Shown here in pieces: positions 50,611 through 59,387 of a stretch of 64,000 bases of DNA. The first letter of the stretch is position 1. Each line of letters opens with the position of its first letter. The position numbers and the translations under genes are program-made. Under the pieces are notes generated by a model. The model worked only from the letters and a program-made list of their open reading frames with translations. It was not told the origin of the DNA and searched no databases. Origin of the DNA: Candidatus Centipeda massiliensis (lineage in GTDB: Bacteria; Bacillota; Negativicutes; Selenomonadales; Selenomonadaceae); assembly GCF_900290285.1 (NCBI RefSeq), contig NZ_LT985754.1, positions 520,299 through 584,298 on the forward strand, written 5' to 3'.

Positions 50611-52410
50611 ATGAAACTGTCGGACTATGTTGTCGAGTTCCTGCGTCGACGGGAGGTACAGGATGTGTTTCTGCTCTCGGGCGGGGGCATTATGCATCTG
50701 CTCGACTCGCTTGCCAAGGAAGACCGCATCCACAAATACTACAATCTGCACGAGCAGGCATCGGGCTTTGCCGCCGACGGCTACGCGCAATATGCGAACA
50801 AGCTCGGTGTCGTTTTTGCGACGACGGGACCTGGGGCAACGAATGTTGTGACCTCGCTCGCCTCGGCGTACATCGACTCGACGCCGCTGCTCGTTATCTC
50901 GGGACAGGTGCGGCGCGACACAATCACCACACTTGCGGGTGTGCGTCAGACAGGGGCACAGGAAGTTGGCATCATTCCGATTGTTGAATCTGTGACGAAA
51001 TATGCCGTCACGGTGATGGATCCTGCAGATATTCGTTACGTTCTGGAGCGTGCCGTCTATACTGCGCTCCATGATCGACCAGGCACGGTCTGGGTTGATA
51101 TCCCGCTCGACGTGCAGGCAGCGGAGATTGACCAAAGCTCCCTGCGCGGGTACAAGCCGGAGGAAAAGGCTGCTGCGGTGAATGCGGAGGACTTGCAGGA
51201 AATCGCGGCGATGCTTGCCGCAGCAAAGCGTCCCGTGATCCTCGCTGGAACGGGTGTTATGCTTGCGGGCACACGCGAGGTGTTCATACAGATGGTGAAC
51301 GAATTGCATATTCCGACAGTGACCTCGCGACGTGCACGTCGGCTCTTCCATCGTGGCGGTGACCGTTATTTTTACGGGAGTGTGGGTGCGGTTGCGCCGC
51401 GTTATGCAAATTACGTCCTTCAGAATGCCGATTTCCTGCTCGTGATCGGGAGTGGACTGCGGTATTACCTTACCGCGTACAACGACGAGAACTTCGCTCC
51501 GCATGCACGTAAGATTATGGTCAACATCCATGCACCTGAAGTAGAAAAGCTTCGCATGACGGTGGAGAAAACCATTATTATGGATGCGGGGGCTTTTATT
51601 GTGGCATTTTCAGATCTTTGCCGCACGCACAAAATGTCCGATTGGCAGGGCTGGATCGCCTATGCGGACGAGATGCGGGAGAAGTACCCCGCGCTCTCCG
51701 AGGTTATCTCACATGCGGATGGGTTGACGGACGGCTACATGGTCACGAAGTACATCAATCAGTATGCGGGCACGGATGACGTGTATGTTGCGTCCCCCTC
51801 TGCATTTGCCTATGGCTATAACGTTTACGAGCTGCACGATGGGCAGGAGTACATTTGCCCCGTCGGGCTCGGGAGCATGGGGACAGGGCTGCCATGCGCC
51901 ATCGGCGCGTGCATCGCCTCGGGAAAAAGACGCACGATCCTCGGCGAGGGGGACGGCAGCCTGCAGCACAACATACAGGAGCTTGCCCTCCTGCGCCAGT
52001 ACAATCTGCCGATCAAGATCTTCATCGACAGCAACAACGGCTATCGGCAGATCTACACCATGCAGCAGACACATTTCGCGGGACGGCTCGCGGGCTGTAC
52101 GCCGGAGTCGGGGGTCGGCATGCCGAATCTTCGTAGTATTGCCGAGGCGTATGGATTGGACTATTACGAGATCGCACATGCTGAAGAGACGGAGGAGATC
52201 GTGCGACGCGCACTTGCGGACGATGCACCTGCCATCATCAATATGGTCAGCTCGCCCGCTGTGGAGTTTGTTCCCATCATCAAGAGCCGCATCGGTGCGG
52301 ACGGCAGGATGATCTCGTCGAAGCTTGAGGATCTCTACCCGTTCCTTCCCGAGGAAGAGCAGCGGAGAAATATGGAACGCTGCAGGAAGATGACAGAATC
52401 TGTCCAATAG
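50611..52410 (+). CDS. ThDP-dependent acetolactate synthase-like enzyme (YerE-like)
   Basis: A 599-residue thiamine-diphosphate enzyme of the acetolactate synthase/benzoylformate decarboxylase family. The activating glutamate is Glu48 in LHEQASGFAADGYA, and the ThDP/magnesium motif is GEGDGSLQHN...IDSNNGY. Enzymes of this type in surface-polysaccharide loci include YerE, which transfers an acetaldehyde unit from pyruvate to a CDP-3,6-dideoxy-4-keto sugar to form branched yersiniose. The presence in the same operon of a CDP-glucose 4,6-dehydratase and the E1 dehydrase fits that role. Real acetolactate synthase for branched amino acids is less likely here (no regulatory subunit or ilv genes). 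Confidence 0.85.
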   Translation: MKLSDYVVEFLRRREVQDVFLLSGGGIMHLLDSLAKEDRIHKYYNLHEQASGFAADGYAQYANKLGVVFATTGPGATNVVTSLASAYIDSTPLLVISGQVRRDTITTLAGVRQTGAQEVGIIPIVESVTKYAVTVMDPADIRYVLERAVYTALHDRPGTVWVDIPLDVQAAEIDQSSLRGYKPEEKAAAVNAEDLQEIAAMLAAAKRPVILAGTGVMLAGTREVFIQMVNELHIPTVTSRRARRLFHRGGDRYFYGSVGAVAPRYANYVLQNADFLLVIGSGLRYYLTAYNDENFAPHARKIMVNIHAPEVEKLRMTVEKTIIMDAGAFIVAFSDLCRTHKMSDWQGWIAYADEMREKYPALSEVISHADGLTDGYMVTKYINQYAGTDDVYVASPSAFAYGYNVYELHDGQEYICPVGLGSMGTGLPCAIGACIASGKRRTILGEGDGSLQHNIQELALLRQYNLPIKIFIDSNNGYRQIYTMQQTHFAGRLAGCTPESGVGMPNLRSIAEAYGLDYYEIAHAEETEEIVRRALADDAPAIINMVSSPAVEFVPIIKSRIGADGRMISSKLEDLYPFLPEEEQRRNMERCRKMTESVQ

Positions 52411-52419
52411 GAGAGCCGA

Positions 52420-53457
52420 ATGAACATCGTATTCCGTGTCGATGCTTCAGCACAGATCGGCAGCGGTCACGTCATGCGCTGTCTGACGCTTGCCAAGCGA
52501 TACCGCAGGGAAGGGCATACGGTCTCCTTCGTGATGCGGGCGCTCCCGTCGAACCTTATTACCTTCGTCGAGGAGGCGGGCTTTTCTGTTCACCCATTGC
52601 CGTATGTGAAATCATGGCAGATGCTTACGGGGTATCTTGCATGGCTGACCGTCACGCAGGAGCAGGACGCGCAGGAGACGACAGCTGTGCTGCGCACGAT
52701 GGGACAGGTTGACCGCCTTGTGATTGACCACTATGCGCTCGATTTTGTGTGGGAAAGCATCTGTCGTCCGTACGTGCGTGAGATCATGGCAATCGATGAT
52801 CTTGCGAATCGGCGACATGACTGCGATATCCTGCTCGATCAGAATTTCTATGAAAATGCGGCAGAGCGTTATATGGGACTTGTCTCTCATGAATGCCGAC
52901 TGCTCCTTGGTCCCGCGCACGCTCTTCTGCGCGATGAATTCTATGAGATAAAGCCGCGCAGACGGACGGGAGAACTGCACAATATCCTTATCTTTTATGG
53001 CGGCAGCGATCTGACAGATGAGACGAGCAAAGCGCTTCGCGCACTGCTTTCAATGAATCTGCATGGTGTTGAAGTCGACGTTGTTGTAGGAAAAACGAAT
53101 CCGCAAAAGAGGTGCGTTCGCAAACGATGTGCAGATCATGAGAACATCCGCTATCACTGTCAGGTCGAGAATATGGCGGAGCTGATGAATGCCGCAGACC
53201 TCTCGCTTGGCGCAGGAGGGACGACGACATGGGAACGTCTTGTCCTCGGACTGCCATCCATCGTAACCGCCATCGCCGACAATCAGATCGAGATCTGCGA
53301 GAACTGTGCGCGTGCAGGTCTGATCGACTACCTCGGATGCGCTGAGGCGGTGACAGAGGGGGATCTCGTTCGCGCCGTCACCGCCTTCCGTGAGGGAGGG
53401 GGGCAGCCTCTCGTACACTCCTTGATGCAGCACCGGAAGGCAGTGTTCTCTTCTTGA
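52420..53457 (+). CDS. pseG: UDP-2,4-diacetamido-2,4,6-trideoxy-altropyranose hydrolase PseG
   Basis: A 345-residue GT-B-fold hydrolase that releases UDP from the pseudaminic acid precursor. His17 in QIGSGHVMRC is the catalytic histidine of the family, and the C-terminal LGAGGTTTWERLVLGLPS motif binds the nucleotide. The gap to the ThDP gene is 9 bases. Its stop overlaps the frame of a formyltransferase remnant. Confidence 0.92.
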   Translation: MNIVFRVDASAQIGSGHVMRCLTLAKRYRREGHTVSFVMRALPSNLITFVEEAGFSVHPLPYVKSWQMLTGYLAWLTVTQEQDAQETTAVLRTMGQVDRLVIDHYALDFVWESICRPYVREIMAIDDLANRRHDCDILLDQNFYENAAERYMGLVSHECRLLLGPAHALLRDEFYEIKPRRRTGELHNILIFYGGSDLTDETSKALRALLSMNLHGVEVDVVVGKTNPQKRCVRKRCADHENIRYHCQVENMAELMNAADLSLGAGGTTTWERLVLGLPSIVTAIADNQIEICENCARAGLIDYLGCAEAVTEGDLVRAVTAFREGGGQPLVHSLMQHRKAVFSS

Positions 53458-53702
53458 CGAACAACAGCAATACGCTGCCGCTCCTTGCATGGATTGGAGA
53501 GCGGGCGAATGTTTGTCACTACAGTGGTGCACTGACTACTGCGATGCTGCACCGCCTGAAGCCGCAGTTTGTCGTCAGCTTCAACTATGTGCATCTCATC
53601 AAAGAAGATATTCTTCAACTGCTTGCGGGACGGTGGCTTGCGTGGGATATGACGATCACAGAGTTCAAGGAGAAATTTGTTCGTGGAAAACCTGAGATTT
53701 AA
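53454..53702 (+). pseudogene. Formyltransferase-like remnant with internal deletion
   Basis: 82 codons resembling methionyl-tRNA-formyltransferase-like sugar formyltransferases that occur in pseudaminic/legionaminic loci. The N-terminal part (VLFLTNNSNTLPLLAWIGERA, reading on from before the TTG, and FVVSFNYVHLIKEDIL) is joined directly to what looks like the C-terminal tail (WDMTITEFKEKFV). The expected catalytic middle of about 100+ residues (with the Asn-His-Asp formyltransferase triad) is missing. A short direct repeat CTTGCGGG/CTTGCGTGG lies at the junction (53624-53645), consistent with an in-frame deletion. Only a weak TTG start is available. It is probably non-functional. Confidence 0.6.
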
Positions 53703-54720
53703 TGCATTGACGAGACCCTTCATCATTGCAGAGATGAGCGGCAATCACAACCAATCCTTGGAGCGTGCGCTCCGCATTGTCGATGCGGCGGCAGAGACGG
53801 GGGTCGATGCGATCAAACTTCAAACCTATACGGCAGACACCATGACGCTTGACCTCAAGGATGGTGATTTCTTTATATCAAATCCCGAAAGTCTGTGGCA
53901 TGGCTCCTCGCTCTATGAGCTCTACCAGAAGGCACATACGCCGTGGGAATGGCAGAAAAAAATATTTACACGGGCGCAGGAGCACGGCCTTATCTGTTTC
54001 AGCACACCGTTTGATGCGACGGCAGTTGATTTTCTCGAAGAACTGGGCACACCGTGCTATAAGATCGCATCGTTCGAGAACACCGATTTGCCGCTCATCC
54101 GCAAGGTAGCGCAAACAGGTAAGCCCCTTATTGTTTCAACGGGGATGGCGACGGTCGCGGAGCTGGATGAACTCGTGCGGACGGCACGGCAGAGCGGATG
54201 CGACGACATCACACTGCTCAAATGCACAAGCAGTTATCCTGCAACACCCGTAGGGTCAAATATCCTTACGATCCCACACATGAAGGAACTGTTTCGCTGT
54301 ACGGTTGGACTGTCGGATCATACGCTCGGCATCGGGGCGGCCGTGGCGAGCATTGCGCTCGGTGCGACTGTGATCGAGAAGCACTTTACCCTCGCGCGTG
54401 CGGACGGTGGAGTGGATAGCGCGTTCTCTATGGAGCCGGAGGAGATGGCCCTGCTTGTGCGTGAATGTCGTGCGTCATGGGAGGCTCTCGGCGAGATCAG
54501 CTACGATGTGCAGCCGCAGGAGGAGAAGTCGCTCGCCTTTCGGCGCAGTCTTTACATTGTCGAGGATATGAAGGCGGGCGATGTGATTACGGCGGAGAAT
54601 ATGCGCGCGATTCGTCCCGGCTATGGACTTTCTCCGCGCTACTATGATGTTCTGCTCGGCAGACGGGTCGGATGCAATGTGCGGCGCGGCACGCCTCTCT
54701 CGTGGGATATGCTGGGGTAA
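53683..54720 (+). CDS. pseI: Pseudaminic acid synthase PseI
   Basis: A 345-residue NeuB-family enzyme that condenses the altrose-type amino sugar with phosphoenolpyruvate. The TIM-barrel part shows FIIAEMSGNHNQSLERA, DAIKLQTYTADTMTL (typical of PseI), STGMATVAELDE and GLSDHTLG. The C-terminal antifreeze/SAF domain is at about residues 285-345 (RRSLYIVEDMKAGDVIT). The GTG at 53683 is used because AAGGAG lies 9 bases upstream; the TTG at 53677 is too close to it. It follows the formyltransferase remnant; neither pseH nor pseF is found in the window. Confidence 0.93.
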   Translation: MENLRFNALTRPFIIAEMSGNHNQSLERALRIVDAAAETGVDAIKLQTYTADTMTLDLKDGDFFISNPESLWHGSSLYELYQKAHTPWEWQKKIFTRAQEHGLICFSTPFDATAVDFLEELGTPCYKIASFENTDLPLIRKVAQTGKPLIVSTGMATVAELDELVRTARQSGCDDITLLKCTSSYPATPVGSNILTIPHMKELFRCTVGLSDHTLGIGAAVASIALGATVIEKHFTLARADGGVDSAFSMEPEEMALLVRECRASWEALGEISYDVQPQEEKSLAFRRSLYIVEDMKAGDVITAENMRAIRPGYGLSPRYYDVLLGRRVGCNVRRGTPLSWDMLG

Positions 54721-54743
54721 AGTATGGAATTTACGAGGGCATC

Positions 54744-55643
54744 ATGAAGAAGTATATCGTCACAGGTGCGGCGGGCTTTCTTGGCTGCAATCTCACAGAG
54801 CGGCTGATGCAGGAAGATGATGTGCATATCCATGCCGTCGTGCGTCCAAACTCACCTCATAATGCACGCCTTTTCCCGTCGGAGCAGTTGACGCTTGTTT
54901 CTGCCGACCTATCCGAATATGCACATCTTGATGAGAGAGTTGGGGAGCCTTGTGATGTGTTTTTCCATCTCGCATGGCAGGGCGGACGCTATGATTTTGC
55001 GGCTCAGTACGGGAATATCGCAGATACGCTCGGCGCCCTCGAAGCTGCTGCACGGCTCGGTTGTCGACGTTTTATCGCGACGGGCTCACAGGCGGAGTAC
55101 GGACCGCAGAGCGCGCTTATCACGGAGGAGACGTGTCCGCAACCTGCCGATGCCTATGGTGCGGCAAAGCTTGCCGCGTGTGCGCTCTCGCGGCAGCGTG
55201 CGGCAGATCTCGGTATTGAGTGGATCTGGGGGCGTGTGTTCAGTCTCTATGGACAGTACGAACCGGAGGGACGTATGCTGCCTACACTCGTGAAGTCGCT
55301 GTGTGTGGGACAGCCGGTCACACTTTCCTCCTCGGCGGTGCAGAACTGGGACTATCTCTATGCGGCAGATGCTGCAGCTGCGCTCCTTGCACTTGCTAAA
55401 CGAGGGCGTACAGGCGAGATTTATAACATTGCACATGGTTCCTACCGCCCTCTGCATGATTTTGTTGAGGTGGTGCGACGCGCCATTGACCTGAATGCAT
55501 CCATCGCCTATGGCAAAGGCGCAGGCAATTTTTCCTTGCAACCATCGGTGGAAAAGATTCGCCGCGATACGGGGTGGCAGCCGACGACGGACTTTGTGGG
55601 TGGACTGCAAAGAGGATATGGGCTTTCATATTCTGATGAATAA
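54744..55643 (+). CDS. NAD(P)-dependent epimerase/reductase of the SDR family
   Basis: A 299-residue extended SDR with VTGAAGFLGCNL, HLAWQGG, the active-site YGAAK and YNIAHGSYRPL. It is in the position and size range of the 4-ketoreductases or epimerases that finish CDP-dideoxyhexoses (RfbJ, Prt, YerF types). The ATG at 54744 follows ACGAGGG. It lies between pseI and the E1 dehydrase gene, with gaps of about 23-25 bases, so it belongs to the operon. Its exact reaction cannot be fixed. Confidence 0.8.
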   Translation: MKKYIVTGAAGFLGCNLTERLMQEDDVHIHAVVRPNSPHNARLFPSEQLTLVSADLSEYAHLDERVGEPCDVFFHLAWQGGRYDFAAQYGNIADTLGALEAAARLGCRRFIATGSQAEYGPQSALITEETCPQPADAYGAAKLAACALSRQRAADLGIEWIWGRVFSLYGQYEPEGRMLPTLVKSLCVGQPVTLSSSAVQNWDYLYAADAAAALLALAKRGRTGEIYNIAHGSYRPLHDFVEVVRRAIDLNASIAYGKGAGNFSLQPSVEKIRRDTGWQPTTDFVGGLQRGYGLSYSDE

Positions 55644-55668
55644 TCAATGTTGATGGATGGAGAGCAAA

Positions 55669-57000
55669 ATGAGCGAGCAAGAGATGCGCGAAGAGATCCT
55701 TGCGCTTGTACGGAAGTATTGCGCGACGTATCATGTGCCAAAGGAGGAATTTGCGCCGGGCGACCGGCTGCCGTATGCGGCGCGTGTCTACGATCACGAG
55801 GAGATGGAGAATCTTGTAGAGAGTGCCCTTGAGTTCTGGCTGACGGCAGGGCACTACACGGACGAATTTGAGCGGGGGCTTGCCGCGTATCTTGGTGTAA
55901 AGTATTGTTCTCTCGTGAATTCTGGCTCGTCGGCGAACTTGCTCGCCTTTATGGCTCTTACGTCGCCGCTTCTCGGAGAACGCGCTGTCCGGCGTGGGGA
56001 TGAGGTCATCACAGTGGCGGCGGGGTTTCCGACGACGGTCGCGCCCATCGTCCAGTACGGGGCTGTTCCCGTTTTCGTGGATGTGACACTGCCGACGTAC
56101 AATGTGGATGTAAGTCTCCTTGCGCGTGCGCTTTCCCCACGCACCAAGGCAGTGATGATCGCGCATACGCTCGGCAATCCGTTCGACCTTGCGGCGGTGA
56201 AGTCATTCTGCGATGCACATAATCTCTGGCTCATCGAGGACAACTGCGATGCGCTTGGCTCGCAGTATACGATGGGCAGCGAGACTCGCTATACGGGGAC
56301 GATCGGCGACATCGGCACATCGAGCTTCTACCCGCCGCATCACATGACGATGGGTGAGGGCGGCGCGGTCTACACCAATGATTCCCTCCTGCACCGCATT
56401 GTTCGCTCCATGCGGGACTGGGGACGGGACTGCGTATGTGCCTCGGGGCAGGATAACCTCTGCGGGCATCGCTTTGATCGGCAGGACGGGGAGCTGCCGC
56501 GCGGTTACGATCACAAATATGTATACGCGCACTTCGGATACAATCTCAAGGCGACGGACTTGCAGGCGGCGATCGGTGTGGCGCAGCTGAAGAAGCTGCC
56601 GTCCTTCGTCGAGCGACGCCGTCATAATTTCATGCGGCTGCGTGCAGCGCTTGCCGGTAGGGAGGAGTTTTTCATCCTGCCGGAGGCGACGGAGAATGCA
56701 GCCCCAAGCTGGTTCGGCTTCCTCCTGACCTGCCGCGAAGGGATCGACCGCACAGCTGTTGTGCGCCGCATCGAATCGAAGGGCATCCAGACGCGCATGC
56801 TCTTTGCAGGCAACCTGACGAAGCATCCCTGCTTTGATGAGATGCGTGCATCGGGCGAGGGCTATCGTATCGTGGGCGGCCTTGCAACGACTGACCGCAT
56901 TATGAACGACACGTTCTGGCTTGGGGTCTATCCGGGGCTGACGGATGAGAAGATTGACTATATGGCGCAGGTGGTAGAGGGTTCCTTGCGCGGCAGATGA
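55669..57000 (+). CDS. rfbH: CDP-4-keto-6-deoxyglucose 3-dehydrase (E1, RfbH/DdhC type)
   Basis: A 443-residue, PMP-dependent iron-sulfur enzyme that removes the 3-hydroxyl in CDP-3,6-dideoxyhexose synthesis. Two features are diagnostic. The PLP lysine of aminotransferases is replaced by histidine in FYPPHHMTMGEGG (His224-His225). The [2Fe-2S] cysteines follow the E1 spacing Cys255-x-Cys257-x7-Cys265, with Cys193 upstream. The ATG at 55669 follows GGAGAG; the in-frame ATG at 55657 overlaps that box. Its reductase partner (E3) is not seen in the window. Confidence 0.92.
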   Translation: MSEQEMREEILALVRKYCATYHVPKEEFAPGDRLPYAARVYDHEEMENLVESALEFWLTAGHYTDEFERGLAAYLGVKYCSLVNSGSSANLLAFMALTSPLLGERAVRRGDEVITVAAGFPTTVAPIVQYGAVPVFVDVTLPTYNVDVSLLARALSPRTKAVMIAHTLGNPFDLAAVKSFCDAHNLWLIEDNCDALGSQYTMGSETRYTGTIGDIGTSSFYPPHHMTMGEGGAVYTNDSLLHRIVRSMRDWGRDCVCASGQDNLCGHRFDRQDGELPRGYDHKYVYAHFGYNLKATDLQAAIGVAQLKKLPSFVERRRHNFMRLRAALAGREEFFILPEATENAAPSWFGFLLTCREGIDRTAVVRRIESKGIQTRMLFAGNLTKHPCFDEMRASGEGYRIVGGLATTDRIMNDTFWLGVYPGLTDEKIDYMAQVVEGSLRGR

Positions 57001-57036
57001 CGGTGGCGGGGATTTATTGATGGGAGAGGGCTGTTG

Positions 57037-59349
57037 ATGGCGGAAGTAAATTATGATGGGGCGGTGCGGCAGGTACGCGATTGGATTGCATCCGGTGCGC
57101 CGGAGGATCTTCAAAAGGCGGAGGACGTGCTGGAGCAGCTGCGCTCCGTCTACCCGAAGCGTCTCCCGTACATCGCGGCAGAGGTGGCGCTGCTGTTGGC
57201 GAAGGGGGCGCCTGCAGAGGACTGCCGCGTGCTGGTTGACTATGCCGTGCAGGAGTTTCATCCGCAGGAGGGACTCTCTGAGCTGTTTGCGCTAAAGGCC
57301 GAGACTTATCCCGAGGGAACGCCCGAGCGGCGACAACTGGTATTTCTGTCGGAATTTTATGCTTCTGGTGTACTGCCGCAGCGGGAATTTGTCGTACTAG
57401 ATGAGATGAAGGCGCGGCTGCACGCGGGAACGATGGATGTGGACGGACTGCATGCACTTGCGGAGCAATACTATGTGACACGCAACCCTCTCCTTTCCTT
57501 TGTTCTGATGATGGCGTGGTGCCGTGAGATGGGGAAGCTGGAGGAGTATGAGCGTCATGTCCTGCACGATGCAGGACAGCTTTTTCCGCACCCCGCCTGC
57601 TATGGAAATGATGGCTATTTGGCGCATCTGCTTACGGACTGTGCTCCCCATACGTTCCTCGTCCTAATGGCGCCGGACGACGATGATATGCCCGTGCTTG
57701 CGATGGCACTGCGTCTGCTTTGCCGGCAGGTCATTCTCCTGTACGAGGACGATGAAATACGCGCGGCGCAGGATGTACAAGCCTATGCAGAGAACTGCGT
57801 GCAGGCAGCGGAAGCGGTTGGCGATGAAATCCATGTTACGGTGGGAAAATGCCGCACAGCAGTGGGCACAACGGTGGATGCCGTCCCCACTGTCATCCGG
57901 CTGCTCGCCCACAGTATTGAGCAGGAGGCTCCTCTCATTGTCTTTTCCACGGAGCGAAAAATGGCAGAGCTGCATGAAAAAACGGCACTGGCAGGGGACA
58001 TCCAGCGCCTCTCTGGCTGTCTGCCGTCACCGTTCTCCTATGCACTCGCATACGCGTGGACGGGAAGCTACCTTCGCTATGTGAGCGACCTCTACGGGGA
58101 ACCCGTCGAAGCACTGCTTTCGGCACCGGACACCTGCGATTTTTCGATTGTCATTCCCGTACGGAATGCAGCGGACACGCTGCGTCATACGCTTGCGACC
58201 TGCCTTGCAGTCGACTATGCGGGAGATTACGAGATTGTCCTGAGCGATAACTCGGACGCCGAATGTACGGCAGTGCGCGAACTCTGTGAGGAGATTGGTG
58301 ACTCACGCATCCGCTACTATAGGACCCCGTTTCCACTCTCTCTGGACAAGAGCTTTGAGTTTGCCTATCTCCATGCACGCGGGGCATTTATCTTCTCCAT
58401 TGGCGCGGATGATGGTGTCTGTCCATGGGCGCTGACCTATCTGAGAAACGCGCTGGACGAATTCCCGGACGAGCAGATTTTCAGCTGGGCACGGGGGTTC
58501 TACTCATGGCCGAATCTTGCGTTCTACCTACGCCGAATCGTCGATATTCCGCTCTATGATGTACAGCAGAGTACACGTTATGCGAGATTTGGTCTGGCGA
58601 CGAATCGGGAGGACATCGTTCGGCGTGTTACCCACATCTTTTATTCGTTGCCGCTCCTCTATATTAACTCTGGATTCCGACGCAGCTATTTGTCGGAAAT
58701 CCTGCATCGCACGGGCCGTGTGTTGGATGGGGCTTCACAGGACGGCTATATGTCGGTGGTGAACCTTTGCCTGAATGACCATGTGATACAAATCCAATGT
58801 CCGCTCACGATCGCCGGGCAGTCAGGACATTCGGTTGGTGTTCAATCGATTACATTTAAGGATGACCTTCTTAGAGAGGCAAAAGTGTGGAGTATACATC
58901 CACCCGTTCATGCGCAACGTGGATTTTATGTCATGCGTGACAATGAATGGAGGATTCCCGATGTTCCGTCGGCGGACAAAATTGTCTTTTATTTCAGCGT
59001 CATGCGTCTGAGGGATATGAACGTCATGGAATCGGCACTTGATGAGGAGGAGGTTCTGGCGTACGTTGCACAGTGCATCGATTCGACGGATCCCGCGTTC
59101 GAGCGGTATTATGGGCTGCTTCTCCATGCGGCATCCTTGTGCAGCAGTTCGCTGCACCAAAAGTTCTTGCAGCGCTATGCGGCGCTCTGCGAATCCCCTG
59201 TGCGTCAGGAGCGTCCCGTAGATCGGACGGTCATACCTCAGATCGGCTATGCGGCGGAAAGAGGGGTTCTTACGCTCGACGCCGACCAATTCGGCTGCCA
59301 CACGATTGCCGATGCCGTTGCGCTCACGGCACGGATCCTGAATCTTTGA
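57037..59349 (+). CDS. Family 2 glycosyltransferase with large N-terminal extension
   Basis: A 770-residue protein. Residues about 1-365 contain helical repeats at the start (TPR-like) and a region without a recognised motif. Residues about 366-600 are a GT-A domain: CDFSIVIPVRNAADTLRHTLATC, EIVLSDNSD, the DxD-like IGADDG, and SQDGYMSVVN as a possible acceptor-site segment. The remaining 170 residues are unassigned. It closes the glycan operon (36-bp gap) and is a candidate for transferring pseudaminic acid or the dideoxysugar, possibly to flagellin. No membrane segment is visible. ATG 57037 follows GGGAGAGGG. Confidence 0.8.
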   Translation: MAEVNYDGAVRQVRDWIASGAPEDLQKAEDVLEQLRSVYPKRLPYIAAEVALLLAKGAPAEDCRVLVDYAVQEFHPQEGLSELFALKAETYPEGTPERRQLVFLSEFYASGVLPQREFVVLDEMKARLHAGTMDVDGLHALAEQYYVTRNPLLSFVLMMAWCREMGKLEEYERHVLHDAGQLFPHPACYGNDGYLAHLLTDCAPHTFLVLMAPDDDDMPVLAMALRLLCRQVILLYEDDEIRAAQDVQAYAENCVQAAEAVGDEIHVTVGKCRTAVGTTVDAVPTVIRLLAHSIEQEAPLIVFSTERKMAELHEKTALAGDIQRLSGCLPSPFSYALAYAWTGSYLRYVSDLYGEPVEALLSAPDTCDFSIVIPVRNAADTLRHTLATCLAVDYAGDYEIVLSDNSDAECTAVRELCEEIGDSRIRYYRTPFPLSLDKSFEFAYLHARGAFIFSIGADDGVCPWALTYLRNALDEFPDEQIFSWARGFYSWPNLAFYLRRIVDIPLYDVQQSTRYARFGLATNREDIVRRVTHIFYSLPLLYINSGFRRSYLSEILHRTGRVLDGASQDGYMSVVNLCLNDHVIQIQCPLTIAGQSGHSVGVQSITFKDDLLREAKVWSIHPPVHAQRGFYVMRDNEWRIPDVPSADKIVFYFSVMRLRDMNVMESALDEEEVLAYVAQCIDSTDPAFERYYGLLLHAASLCSSSLHQKFLQRYAALCESPVRQERPVDRTVIPQIGYAAERGVLTLDADQFGCHTIADAVALTARILNL

Positions 59350-59356
59350 GGGGAAC

Positions 59357-59383
59357 AAAAAAGACGCCTTTGGCGTCTTTTTT
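59357..59383. terminator. Bidirectional terminator
   Basis: AAAAAAGACGCC-ttt-GGCGTCTTTTTT, a perfect stem with T runs on both strands between the convergent glycosyltransferase and YibE/F genes. Confidence 0.95.
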
Positions 59384-59387
59384 GTTG

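Noticed and set aside
53683-54720. PseI as a sialic or legionaminic acid synthase
   Set aside because: The preceding pseB, pseC and pseG genes are the pseudaminic set, and DAIKLQTYTADTMTL is the PseI-type segment, so pseudaminic acid is the better call.
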